Of a stretch of 64,000 nucleotides of DNA, positions 24,801 through 38,204 are shown in pieces; within the stretch, counting starts at the first letter, position 1, and every line of letters begins with the position of its first letter. The DNA lies in assembly GCA_020796225.1 (NCBI GenBank), contig CM036760.1, positions 6,087,001 to 6,151,000 of the forward strand. Direction: 5' to 3'. The notes under the pieces are model-generated. The model ran no database searches and had not been told where the DNA came from. It worked only from the letters and a program-made list of their open reading frames with translations. Position numbers and translations under genes: made by a program. The DNA comes from Arion vulgaris (taxonomy: Eukaryota > Mollusca > Gastropoda > Stylommatophora > Arionidae).

Positions 24801-27800
24801 ATAACCGCTCGGTACTTTGTGGGATTAGATAACCGCTCGGTACTTTGTGGGATTAGATAACCGCTCGGTACTTTGTGGGATTAGATAACCGCTCGGTACT
24901 TTGTGGGATTAGATAACCGCTCGGTACTTTGTGGGATTAGATAACCGCTCGGTACTTTGTAGGGATTAGATAACCGCTCGGTACTTTGTGGGATTAGATA
25001 ACCGCTCGGTACTTTGTGGGATTAGATAACCGCTCGGTACTTTGTGGGATTAGATAACCGCTCGGTACTTTGTGGGATTAGATAACCGCTCGGTACTTTG
25101 TGGATTAGATAACCGCTCGGTACTTTGTGGGATTAGATAACCGCTCGGTACTTTGTGGGATTAGATAACCGCTCGGTACTTTGTGGGATTAGATAACCGC
25201 TCGGTACTTTGTGGGATTAGATAACCGCTCGGTACTTTGTGGGGTTAGATAACCGCTCGGTACTTTGTGGGATTAGATAACCGCTCGGTACTTTGTGGGA
25301 TTAGATAACCGCTCGGTACTTTGTGGGATTAGATAACCGCTCGGTACTTTGTGGGATTAGATAACCGCTCGGTACTTTGTGGATTAGATAACCGCTCGGT
25401 ACTTTGTGGGATTAGATAACCGCTCGGTACTTTGTGGGATTAGATAACCGCTCGGTACTTTGTGGGATTAGATAACCGCTCGGTACTTTGTGGGATTAGA
25501 TAACCGCTCGGTACTTTGTGGGATTAGATAACCGCTCGGTACTTTGTGGGATTAGATAACCGCTCGGTACTTTGTGGGATTAGATAACCGCTCGGTACTT
25601 TGTGGATTAGATAACCGCTCGGTACTTTGTGGGATTAGATAACCGCTCGGTACTTTGTGGGATTAGATAACCGCTCGGTACTTTGTGGGATTAGATAACC
25701 GCTCGGTACTTTGTGGGATTAGATAACCGCTCGGTACTTTGTGGGATTAGATAACCGCTCGGTACTTTGTGGGATTAGATAACCGCTCGGTACTTTGTGG
25801 GATTAGATAACCGCTCGGTACTTTGTGGGATTAGATAACCGCTCGGTACTTTGTGGGATTAGATAACCGCTCGGTACTTTGTGGGATTAGATAACCGCTC
25901 GGTACTTTGTGGGATTAGATAACCGCTCGGTCTGTGATTAGATAACCGCTCGTCTTTGTGGATTAGATAACCGCTCATGGGATTAGATAACCGCTCGGTA
26001 CTTTGTGGGATTAGATAACCGCTCGGTACTTTGTGGGATTAGATAACCGCTCGGTACTTTGTGGGATTAGATAACCGCTCGGTACTTTGTGGGATTAGAT
26101 AACCGCTCGGTACTTTGTGGGATTAGATAACCGCTCGGTACTTTGTGGGATTAGATAACCGCTCGGTACTTTGTGGGATTAGATAACCGCTCGGTACTTT
26201 GTGGATTAGATAACCGCTCGGTACTTTGTGGGATTAGATAACCGCTCGGTACTTTGTGGATTAGATAACCGCTCGGTACTTTGTGGGATTAGATAACCGC
26301 TCGGTACTTTGTGGGATTAGATAACCGCTCGGTACTTTGTGGGATTAGATAACCGCTCGTACTTTGTGGGATTAGATAACCGCTCGGTACTTTGTGGGAT
26401 TAGATAACCGCTCGGTACTTTGTGGGATTAGATAACCGCTCGGTACTTTGTGGGATTAGATAACCGCTCGGTACTTTGTGGGATTAGATAACCGCTCGGT
26501 ACTTTGTGGGATTAGATAACCGCTCGGTACTTTGTGGGATTAGATAACCGCTCGGTACTTTGTGGGATTAGATAACCGCTCGGTACTTTGTGGGATTAGA
26601 TAACCGCTCGGTACTTTGTGGGATTAGATAACCGCTCGGTACTTTGTGGGATTAGATAACCGCTCGGTACTTTGTGGGATTAGATAACCGCTCGGTACTT
26701 TGTGGGATTAGATAACCGCTCGGTACTTTGTGGGATTAGATAACCGCTCGGTACTTTGTGGGATTAGATAACCGCTCGGTACTTTGTGGGATTAGATAAC
26801 CGCTCGGTACTTGTGGGATTAGATAACCGCTCGGTACTTTGTGGGATTAGATAACCGCTCGGTACTTTGTGGGATTAGATAACCGCTCGGTACTTTGTGG
26901 GATTAGATAACCGCTCGGTACTTTGTGGGATTAGATAACCGCTCGGTACTTTGTGGGATTAGATAACCGCTCGGTACTTTGTGGGATTAGATAACCGCTC
27001 GGTACTTTGTGGGATTAGATAACCGCTCGGTACTTTGTGGGATTAGATAACCGCTCGGTACTTTGTGGGATTAGATAACCGCTCGGTACTTTGTGGGATT
27101 AGATAACCGCTCGGTACTTTGTGGGATTAGATAACCGCTCGGTACTTTGTGGATTAGATAACCGCTCGGTACTTTGTGGGATTAGATAACCGCTCGGTAC
27201 TTTGTGGGATTAGATAACCGCTCGGTACTTTGTGGGATTAGATAACCGCTCGGTACTTTGTGGATTAGATAACCGCTCGGTACTTTGTGGGATTAGATAA
27301 CCGCTCGGTACTTTGTGGGATTAGATAACCGCTCGGTACTTTGTGGGATTAGATAACCGCTCGGTACTTTGTGGGATTAGATAACCGCTCGGTACTTTGT
27401 GGATTAGATAACCGCTCGGTACTTTGTGGGATTAGATAACCGCTCGGTACTTTGTGGGATTAGATAACCGCTCGGTACTTTGTGGGATTAGATAACCGCT
27501 CGGTACTTGTGGGATTAGATAACCGCTCGGTCTGTGGATTAGATAACCGCTCGGTACTTTGTGGATTAGATAACCGCTCGGTACTTTGTGGATTAGATAA
27601 CCGTCTACGGATGACTTGTTGGGATTAGATAACCGCTCGGTACTTTGTGGGATTAGATAACCGCTCGGTACTTTGTGGATTAGATAACCGCTCGGTACTT
27701 TGTGGATTAGATAACCGCTCGGTACTTTGTGGGATTAGATAACCGCTCGGTACTTTGTGGATTAGATAACCGCTCGGTACTTTGTGGATTAGATAACCGC

Positions 27801-30800
27801 TCGGTACTTTGTGGATTAGATAACCGCTCAGGTACTTTGTGGGATTAGATAACCGCTCGGTACTTGTAGGATTAGATAACCGCTCGGTACTTTGTGGGAT
27901 TAGTAACCTCGGTACTTGTGGATTAGATAACCGCTCGGTACTTTGTAGGATTAGATAACCGCTCGGTACTTGTGTAGGATTAGATAACCGCTCGGTACTT
28001 TGTGGGATTAGATAACCGCTCGGTACTTGTGGGATTAGATAACCGCTCGGTACTTTGTGGGATTAGATAACCGCTCGGTACTTTGTGGATTAGATAACCG
28101 CTCGGTACTTGTGGGATTAGATAACCGCTCGGTACTTTGTGGGATTAGATAACCGCTCGGTACTTTGTGGGATTAGATAACCGCTCGGTACTTTGTGGGA
28201 TTAGATAACCGCTCGGTACTTTGTGGATTAGATAACCGCTCGGTACTTTGTGGATTAGATAACCGCTCGTACTTTGTAGGATTAGATAACCGCTCGGTAC
28301 TTTGTGGATTAGATAACCGCTCGGTACTTTGTGGGATTAGATAACCGCTCGGTACTTTGTGGGATTAGATAACCGCTCGGCTGTGATAATCCGTACTTGT
28401 GGGATTAGATAACCGCTCGGTACTTTGTGGGATTAGATAACCGCTCGGTACTTTGTGGGATTAGATAACCGCTCGTGTGTTTGCGGGGGTTTACCAAGGG
28501 GAGCAAAGAATAGTAGCACTGCGACCTACAAGGCATGTCGTAAGAGGCAACTGGGGAAGAGGCATAGGGAAGCTACCCTGGTGAATAACAAGCGTCGTAG
28601 AAAACGGATGTTCTAGCGTATTTGTAGGTACAAAACTGTCACAACGTACAATCGCTCTTAGGCTCGGATCACATACAAATAACAAAGAGTGGTTAACAAG
28701 TAATCGATATGGAGAGTTTGAAGAAGAAGAAGCTACAGAAAATTAGTTATTGGTTATTGGTTATTGGTTATTGGTTATTGGTTATTGGTTATTGGTTATT
28801 GGTTATTGGTTACTGAACCGGTGTTATTTCACCATGGGCAGACCCCTAGGTGCTAAGTCTCCAACAATATATGTCGAAGGGTATTCATACTGATAGTTCC
28901 CGTGGCTCGCTGGTTAAACACACTCCACACTCTTCCCCTCATGCATCCAGTTCTAGTTGTACAACTGGTAACTCCAAACTCGTTTAATTAATAGATGGAT
29001 CGATTCAATATCAAATTTAGTGTTTTCATCCATTATCTACATATATTGTTTCTTAATTTTCTTTATTAACCAAAATTACTTATATCGAATATTAACTATA
29101 ATATTCAAAGAAAAACATATCAAAGAAAACATATCAAAGAAAACATATGTGACCATCACCGATGCTACACCTTGAGAATCTTTTAAAGTAAAAACTGCTT
29201 CATTTCTACCACTGATTTCCTGGAAAATATTAAATCCGAGGATTGATTAAATGATTGATAGGATCATCATCATTGTACTTTGGCTAGTAGTCATGTGTAC
29301 TCCGATTTATTTCTTTTACAGGAAGATCTCCGTTTTAGTGCGTGAACTACGTAGCACAGTAACCTAATGTAATTTTGAAGATGGTAAAGATAGTTTTGTA
29401 GGAATTTTATTTTTAATCTTTCCTAAATAATTTTGCCCGGACAGCGACTTTCCAGCCTGCTCTTCTCGATTGTGAGCTACCAATGGTTCTTTTACGTGCT
29501 CAAATTAAACAAGGGTCCTACGTTTGATCATCCGTCTCCCATAGAACTAGGAACTCGATCTCACCTACACTGAGACCAGAGATCTCTGAACAAATATCCA
29601 AATGCAGTGGCGGCTCGTCATTAAGGGCCAGTGGGGCCGGGCACCACCAAAAGTAAGGTGTAACGTGTATTTATTATTTTATACAATAAAATATAAATTA
29701 ACCGAAACCATGATTTTCCGTCTTCTGGCCCCACCAATAAACATGATCACGAGCCGCCACTGTCCAAATGACTCAACGAGGGAGCTCACCTGATACATTT
29801 GGCACGGGAGACAAGTGACAGAGACCCCCATGCAGGGGTTATAAAGTATACGAATAAAGTAAAGGAGAAGAAGAAGACCTATGTGCACTTATGTAATAGC
29901 TATATTTAAAGAAAATACTAACTACAGGGTGTTCAAGATAATTGCAGCCCCATTGACAATTCGAAACTTGCCAGGTACACATTGAGTTGTGTTTATTTAC
30001 TATTTAAACCGGTTCTGACTAGCTCGTCCTACGTCACATTTGTTCATCGCCCTTCCTGCACTACAATTACACACCGTCACACAACCTTGACCTATACTAC
30101 GTCAAGCCCGTCTGCCCAGCGTGTTCGTAGCGCGTTAGACTACGGGCGACTATCCCTCTGTGTGTGCGGGTTCAATTCCGCGGGATGGCAGAAAAAGCCA
30201 CAGATTCCCCAGATTTACGGTGTTCGTGGCACCGAACCGAAGGGTTACGATGTCCATGGCACCGAGCCGAAGAGCTGGAAACCTCAAGTGCTTCTGGATC
30301 AGGTATTAAAAAAACATTTTAAAAAATTTAAAAAAAAATACTAACTACAATGACATCAAAAAAAAAAAAAAAAAATATTCTTAACTTACCTGAAAGGCGT
30401 GTGACAAATGAAAAAAACGAGAACAACAGTTATGATGATTTGTGTCATCTGTCGCTTCAGTCGTACAATTTCTCGTGGGTAAGCCAAACATATTTCTTGT
30501 TCTCTTCTGAATAGTATCATAAGTTTTAAGTAGACCTGAAGAACAGATTATTTTAAGTATTAATATTTTAAAATATGATTATGGTATTGTCATTAGATCA
30601 GACAGATTAGTCATAAAAATCCACTAGATTGCGTTTTTATATTGCACATTGTCATCATTATCAGACGGTTATTAGGGGGTCTCTGTGGCTGAGCCCTTTG
30701 CCTTGCGAGTCGAAGGTCGTGGGTTCGAATCCGGACCGCGGCCATCTGTTCACGAGTGCAGTTTTTTCTATGACTGCCGGAGCTACGGAGCTTGTGCTTT

Positions 30801-33800
30801 GTGCAATACTTTCGGCAGGTGGCGTACCATTTCTGCGGAGAGGGACCGAGCCATATGAGGTAAAACCCGGAGCAATGAAGTCAATCCTTCCGCTTTAAAA
30901 TCAGACGGTTAAATAGTGTGCGCGAGTGGCAATGAACGAGTTGATAAATTTCCTGGCATGGCTACAATATGAGAGGGAGCTGCCATGGACCGAAATGACA
31001 TTCTTAACGCACTGAGAAAGTATTTCCGAACAGAGAAGTTTCAGGAGTTGTGAATCCCACTCGCTGATTGAGCGAGATGGGTGTCGATACTGGTGTAGCC
31101 CGAAAAGAACAACATACCAAATATGCAAAGAGATTGATGAATCAACATCGAACTGGTGTGTTGGGGCGTTGGACGCTGCTCTATTTGTTGAGTTGAAGAT
31201 CGGAGCACCTGTGGACCGATGCGGAGTGCTATGATGATGGTCCTCATATATCTGATAACTGATAGAGTTGGAAATTAAAGGGATGAACATTCTAGGACGA
31301 TTGACTTATGACTTCCAGAACGTAGTGATTTAATGAATACCATTACGTTGCAATATGTATAGGGAAAACAACAAAAAGCTGTCAAAAAATGAGGAAAATG
31401 AACACAGGAAAACTGTCTAGTCTAATATGAGGAAGTTAAAACTACTACCAAAGAACAATAACATGAAAAATAGTTTAATAGCCAAGACATGGACTGCAGT
31501 GGACGCAGAGGGTTTGCAGAAAAAAGTGAGAAAAGTGGGCACATGAAGAAGAACTTGCCAGGAATTTTGCAGTATTCTCTCACACATTCAGTTTGAAATG
31601 TCTCCAAATTATTTATAATGTCTTCTGTCATTTTCCAGCACTAACTTCCGTACAACAACACTTCTGGGGCACTTCGCTGTATGTATTTTAAGTTTTGTTT
31701 CACGATTAAGTTAATTCTTTGACTTTGCAGATTTTTATTCAGTATGACGAAATTTTGACTTATTTTCTTGATTTTTTCAATGATGTTCTTTTCCAAAACA
31801 TCGTCTTGCAATTTTGAGATACCAAATGTTAAGCGATCCTGTCTTCCGGTGCGTAATTATCTAGTTTTCTTGAAGCTGTGTTTAAATATTCATTTTCTAC
31901 TTATTTGGCATCAACTAGTCTATGACATCCGGCAATGACGCATCTACTGGTATCTTATTGTTCTCTACGTCACAATATACGTATGGCTATTATGTGGTGT
32001 CTGTCTCTGTTTACTCAGTATAAATATCTAGCTGCTTGTTGTTTGGAGTTGAATTGTACTATTTCCGTTGCTCATTATCAAACAGATTGATTTCTTATTG
32101 TTCAAAGTATTTTAAGATATATTGTATTTCTGTCGATAGTGTCAAGTTCTGAAAGCAACAAACTAGATCAGCCTTTCCCAAACTGTGGTCCGCGGACAAC
32201 AGACATTGTTTCTATTATAACACACAGATAATTCATCCCTGTTCGTTTTCATATATCGACCGAGCGGTTACCGGGGCCCAAATTTGGGGTGTAAAGAATA
32301 GAACCACTGTTACCTGCCACGCATGTCGTAAGAGGCGACTAAGGAGGCAGAAATCGGAAAAACGTGTTATAAATGTGTAGAAGTCAACCTGCAGCTTTGC
32401 AGGACGGCTGGAGACAGTCAAAGGCTAACGGAGAGCGAACCCAGTAAACAATGGCTGAATCTGGACACATCGCCGAAGGATAAGCACCAGAGCTCCAAAT
32501 GGTGCTGAAGATGTGACGAAATCCACCCATGCTAAGGCTGCATGAATTAGATTTTGATATGAATGAATTTATGGAGAGATCTGGTACATCGGTCTGTTAG
32601 GTGATCGCGAGAGTGAGAGATTTTCATATATAGAAACTTTTGGGTGTCCGCGATAGAAAAATGTATTTGAAAGGGAGCCCATGGTAATGCAAAGTTTGGG
32701 AACCGCTGAGCTAGAAGATGATAATAACTATATGATTGTCCATGATTGCCGTCTACATCTCAGATATCCATTACTTTCTTCAAGTATATCTTTACTCCTG
32801 ACGTTCAATAATTAATTGTACAGTATTTTGTTCGTCTGTGTTGTTAACATCTTCAGTTTTTAGTTTATATTTATCTCGCTGTTTTTTGTTTTAACTTTTC
32901 TCATAGATCGTCTGAAGCTCGAGCGATAGTAAGCTCGATCACCACCTAAGTGTACTTGGTTCAAACCCCACAGTGGGCAAATTTGGAAGCAAATTCGTTT
33001 CCTTGGGATTTTTACAAAATGTAAAAATAGACCTCACCGTTCAGAAAGCAATGACAAACTACTGAACGTATAAGTGGTGCCTAGAGTGGTTGATGGCGAC
33101 GTCCGGATATGCCACGATTTTCATGTCATATTAAATAACATACAAGAATTCCCTTCGACAAGAATTGCAATTCAAGTGATGAACAGTTTTGTGTTGCTAC
33201 ATTAGCGACGGCCATATGCATTTTATGCGGAGCAGGTTGCTTTTTGTGGCGGTACGCGGCTGTTTCATTCTGGAATTAGTTCACACAGGAAACATTTCAC
33301 AGTTGTTAGCATTTTGTGTGATTTTCATTGGCACAGGAACGGAGCAATTATGGGGTGACCCGTTGCAGTGAAGTTGGAACCGTACTTATGAACTTATGAA
33401 TTATGAATTAAATAACAATATATTTCGTGTTTTAATTGTAAGAAAATATTACACGATATCCACAAGTAGACCTACAAATTTTATTTCCATACATTACCCG
33501 ATATCTGCAAGTAGACCTACAAATTTTATTTCCATACATTACCCGATATCTGCAAATGTTTTATTCACATTCTTCCCTTTATCTGATCTTATTTTTTGTG
33601 TTGGTTTTTTTTTTTTTTTTTTCATCACACTTTATCAGATTGTTGCTCAGTGTCGTGGTTTTCTGTTTTTATCTTGCGCTACTCTAGGTGACTTGGGTGC
33701 CAGATTTACGGTGTTCGTGACACCGAACCGAAGGGTTACGATGTTCGTGGCACCGAACCGAAGGGTTACGATGTTCGTGGCACCGAACCGAAGGGTTACG

Positions 33801-36800
33801 GTGTTCGTGGCACCGAACCGAAGGGTTACGGTGTTTGTGGCACCGAACCGAAAAGCTAAAAGCTCAAGTGCTTCTGGATCAGTTTATAAAAAAAAAAAAA
33901 GGTGACTTGGGTGATAGCTATTTTCAATTTTTGGAAATATTCTGCTATGTCATCTATCGATCTTTTACATGGTCTTCATCTCACCTTCTTTCCTGATGTT
34001 CTGTCCTAGAATACTCTATATACAGTGGCGCTTTGTTGCATTCTTACTAAGTGTCCGAATCACTACATTCTTTGTGTCTCAAGGTAATTCAAGTAATGAT
34101 CTTTCGCAACTACTTTATTTCTTACGATAATGTTGGTGACTCTTCTTGTTCTGCTGTTGGTGTAACATTTCGTCGGCATCGCATTTCACATCTAGCTATA
34201 TTGTGTGACTGTGCTTTTGCTCATTGACTATGTTTGCCTCTGGTAATACAGATTAGTCCTGAAAATGATGCTGATCGTCTGTTATTTAGCTGTCTGTGAG
34301 ATGTTTGAGTGCATTAATGTGGCAAGCTGATAGGTTAAAGCATTTGTTGTTTTATTTTATCCTTTATCGTTTATCTCTCTGTCTAGTCTTCCACCTTGTG
34401 CGGGTATTCTTCCTAAGCATTTGACTTCTTGTACTTGATTGATTGTAGTGCCACTGACATGAGTGTTTAGTTTATCATGTTTTCTTCCTATACTCAATAA
34501 TTCGATTTTAATGTTATTAATTTTCATGACATGTTTTATAGAATTGTGTTTCAATGTGTCATTTTCCGCTACTAGTTATTAGTTATTGGTTACTGAACCG
34601 GTGTCATTTCACCATGGGCAGACCCCTAGGTGCTAAGTCTCCCCCAATATATGTCGAAGGGTATTCATACTGATAGTTCCCGTTGCTCGCTGGTTAAACA
34701 CACTCCTCACTCTTCCCCTCATGCATCTAGTTATAGTTGTATAACTGGTAACTCCAAACTCGTTTAATTAATAGCTGAATCGATTCAATATCAAATTTAG
34801 TGTTTTCATCCATTATCTACATGTATTGTTTCTTAATTTTCTTTATTAACCAAAATTACTTATATCGAATATTAACTAATAATTCTACTATACTACAACA
34901 TTTAACTATAAATACAAGATTTATTCAATAAAATATGGGACGAAGAAACAGTCCCAGAATAAGGAAAAAATGAATTCATCGTTAAGATCCTCCAAAAATG
35001 TGATCTCAAAGATTGCAACAACTATATAACGATCTAGTTATAAAATATTCACTATTACGAACAATTCAGTATTGATGTTGCAATCATAAATTTAAAAAAT
35101 AAAAAATAACACTAACGGAACAGACAAAATAAATACTTTGCGGATTATTTTGGGGAAAAACCATACTTAACAGAAAAAAATCATCTGGCTGTTACGAACC
35201 GCTGGGGTTTGAGACTAAAATTAATTACGTTAGTACCTTCAATAAAAGAAGTTCTTTGTGGCAGACATCAAGCTTAAGAATCAAATTAACTCGAGTTTAT
35301 TTTTTCCCCCAATTCCTTTCAATTTAACTTTCATAAGCTACAAAGTGAAATATTTACTTTTTACTCGGTGAAGAATGTCAAATTAAAGACAGTTTTAACA
35401 ATGTTATTTAATGTGTCTAGCTAGTATCATTTTTTTCTTCAGAGTTAGGTTGGATTTAATGATTTGGTGAGGTGGGATGGGGAAATGTTGATCATTTCTT
35501 CCTTTCGTTCGCTTGAAATATTGTCAAGATATTCAATGTTGTCTTTTGTAAAAACTTCACTGTCTTTTGTACTTCCCACAGCTCAGAGGTCCATGTAGTT
35601 TTCTATGTGATGTTGATGTTCTTCCTCTTCTTCCAACGCTCCATAACGACCACTTGTTAAACGACTCTTTGTGATTTGTATGTGATCTGAGCATAAGAGC
35701 GATTACACGTTATGTCAGTTATGCGCATACAAGTAGGCCAGCATATCAAATTCTGCGATGCATATTTTTAACTAGGGTAGCTTCCCTCGGCGCCAACCTC
35801 AGTCGCTTCTTACGACATGCCTTGTAGATCAGTGTTACTATTCCCTGCTCCCATGACGGCCGCGGTAACACAAGGGTGGACATCTTTTAATTATATGAAG
35901 CGTTGAGCTAAGACATACCCTCTTACCCTCCCAAAAAAATCACCGTAAAATAAAGTGAGATACACCGGTATACAGTCAAGTTGGTGGCATCTGTGGCTTA
36001 GGGGATAGTGACTCGGTCTATTAACCCCGACGTTCTGAGTTCGAATCACGCTGCGGATAGTTTGGTTGCAAATTGTTTCGCGTGAATTTTTACAAAAGAC
36101 GATGGTACCACCCGTTCAGAAAGCAATGGCAAACTACTGAACGTAATAATGTCTAGAAAAATCACAAACAGCGTTAAAAGCTGGGGTTGATTTACAAAGT
36201 CCTGAAAAGGATATGCAATTAACTTTGAGTACAGTCAAGTTATCAAAAATTCAAGACATTCATAGAGGTTTTCGTAACTTGGTATATAGTAAAGCAAAGA
36301 TATGTAACGAAATGTCTACCTTTGTGCCATAATGAAATAGCTTATCCTGGCCAAAAAGTTGCAACCTTAACAGTCCTTAGTAATCTATCTCATCTGCTAT
36401 CATCATGCTCAAATTATCAATTGCATCCTGAATCCATCAAGAAACCTGGCCTAAAAACACAGAGCTCCACGAGAAGCTGTACAGAGGAACGGAGTCCCTT
36501 AAAACCACGGTATCATTCATGATAAAATCTGGTTCTTCAGTCTAGGCGGGGATCGAGAGAGAGAGAGAGAATCCATCTTAGTCGTGGTATTCCTCTTATC
36601 CTCTTTACCGGATGCCTCCTTCCATAATGGTCTTTTTTAGCGTATTCCATATTACTGTTCGGGCTTTCAACGCATCTCTTAGAAGATAGTCTGCGATTGC
36701 TTTCTTTCCTTGGTATACAATAACAGTATCGTATATATTTATGTATATGACCTTTTTCGTCTTTACAGACGGTCAATTGGCAAGTGTTTTACTGTGACCA

Positions 36801-38154
36801 CTTCTGAGTTTTCGCGTTTCTCTCTTGTCGTTCAGCTCATACATAAGTTTCTTCTCAAAAGACTCTGCGCCCTTTCGTAATTTGGCTTTCCACACAACTC
36901 TGTCATCAGCTAGTCCTTCCCATGTGCTGGGACCTATAGAAAAGTTTTTCATTGAGGTTTTGCAGACATCTTTATATCTGAGCAGTGGTCTGCCCTGGCG
37001 CCTCTTCCTCTCCGAAAGTTCACAGAACAACATTTGTTTTGGTATGCGATAAGTTTCCATTCTTCTCACATGCCCCAACCATCTTAGTCGTCTACTGCCG
37101 AGCACGCCCATGATGGAAGGCAGGTTTGGATGTTGCAGTACTTCAGAGTTGGTTATCTTGTCGTACCACCTGATGTTCATAATCTTGCGGAGACATCGAA
37201 GGTGAAAGATGTTAAGTCTCCTCTCGTGTCTCGAGTAGGCTGTCCATGTTTCTGAGCCATATAGTAAAGAACTAATTACACAGGCTCGATATATTTGAAT
37301 CTTCGTCTACAATGTCATACAGTATCATAAAGAAAAGACATTCATGAAACTGTTCTTACCTTGGTATACAATAACAGTATCATAAAGAAAAGACATTCAT
37401 GAAAGTGTTCTTACCTTGGTATATAGTAACAATATCATAAAGAAAAGACATTCATGAAAGTGTTCTTACCTTGGTATACAGTAACAATATCATAAAGAGC
37501 GGAAGAATAAAGAAGATTAATGTACTGGCCACTGCGTATGCTCTGTGCCAAGACTTCTCTATTGGTGTCTCACATCGGGAAACAGGGCTTCCTGTTAGTA
37601 TTATAACAAAGGTTAAAGCATAAACCATCTAACACATACACTGTATTTATAGCAGTAATAACAAAAACATTCGCGATAACAACAAGGATATAAATATTAG
37701 TTTACTTTTAACGCTTTCATAATTGTCCATATATATATTTTAACATTGTCTATTCCCAGGTGGAAGATGTTATTGGCTGTCCACTCTTGACGTTAAGCGT
37801 AGGGATGGGAGCTTTAATTTGCGTTCTAGGGCCAGATGAGTCGCCCTTGTTGTGTTGTATCCGTGTTTATGTAGTGTGGTCTTGAAATTGTCTATGCATC
37901 TTGTTCTTGGTCTTCCCTTAGCTCTAGTACCCGATCTCTTTTTATTGTATGCTGTTATTGATGGTTGGTTATATTTCATTCCCATTAAATGTCCAAACCA
38001 CTGCATTTGTTGTCTTTCGATGTATTCGGTGCATGAAGTTATGCCCACTCTGCTTCTGATGTCCTCATTACGTAGTCTGTCTTTCCTGGTGACTCCCACT
38101 GCCGTCCTCAAGCCTTTCATTTCACACATGGTGAGCTTTATATATTAGTAATAA

Positions 38155-38204
<50 letters not shown>

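Noticed and set aside
20173..28475. CRISPR array
   Set aside because: Direct repeats touch each other with no variable spacers; eukaryotic satellite.
30690..30760. Functional tRNA genes (also at 36000, 44480, 52020)
   Set aside because: A and B boxes belong to SINE heads; they lack proper acceptor stems and are followed by SINE bodies and TSDs.
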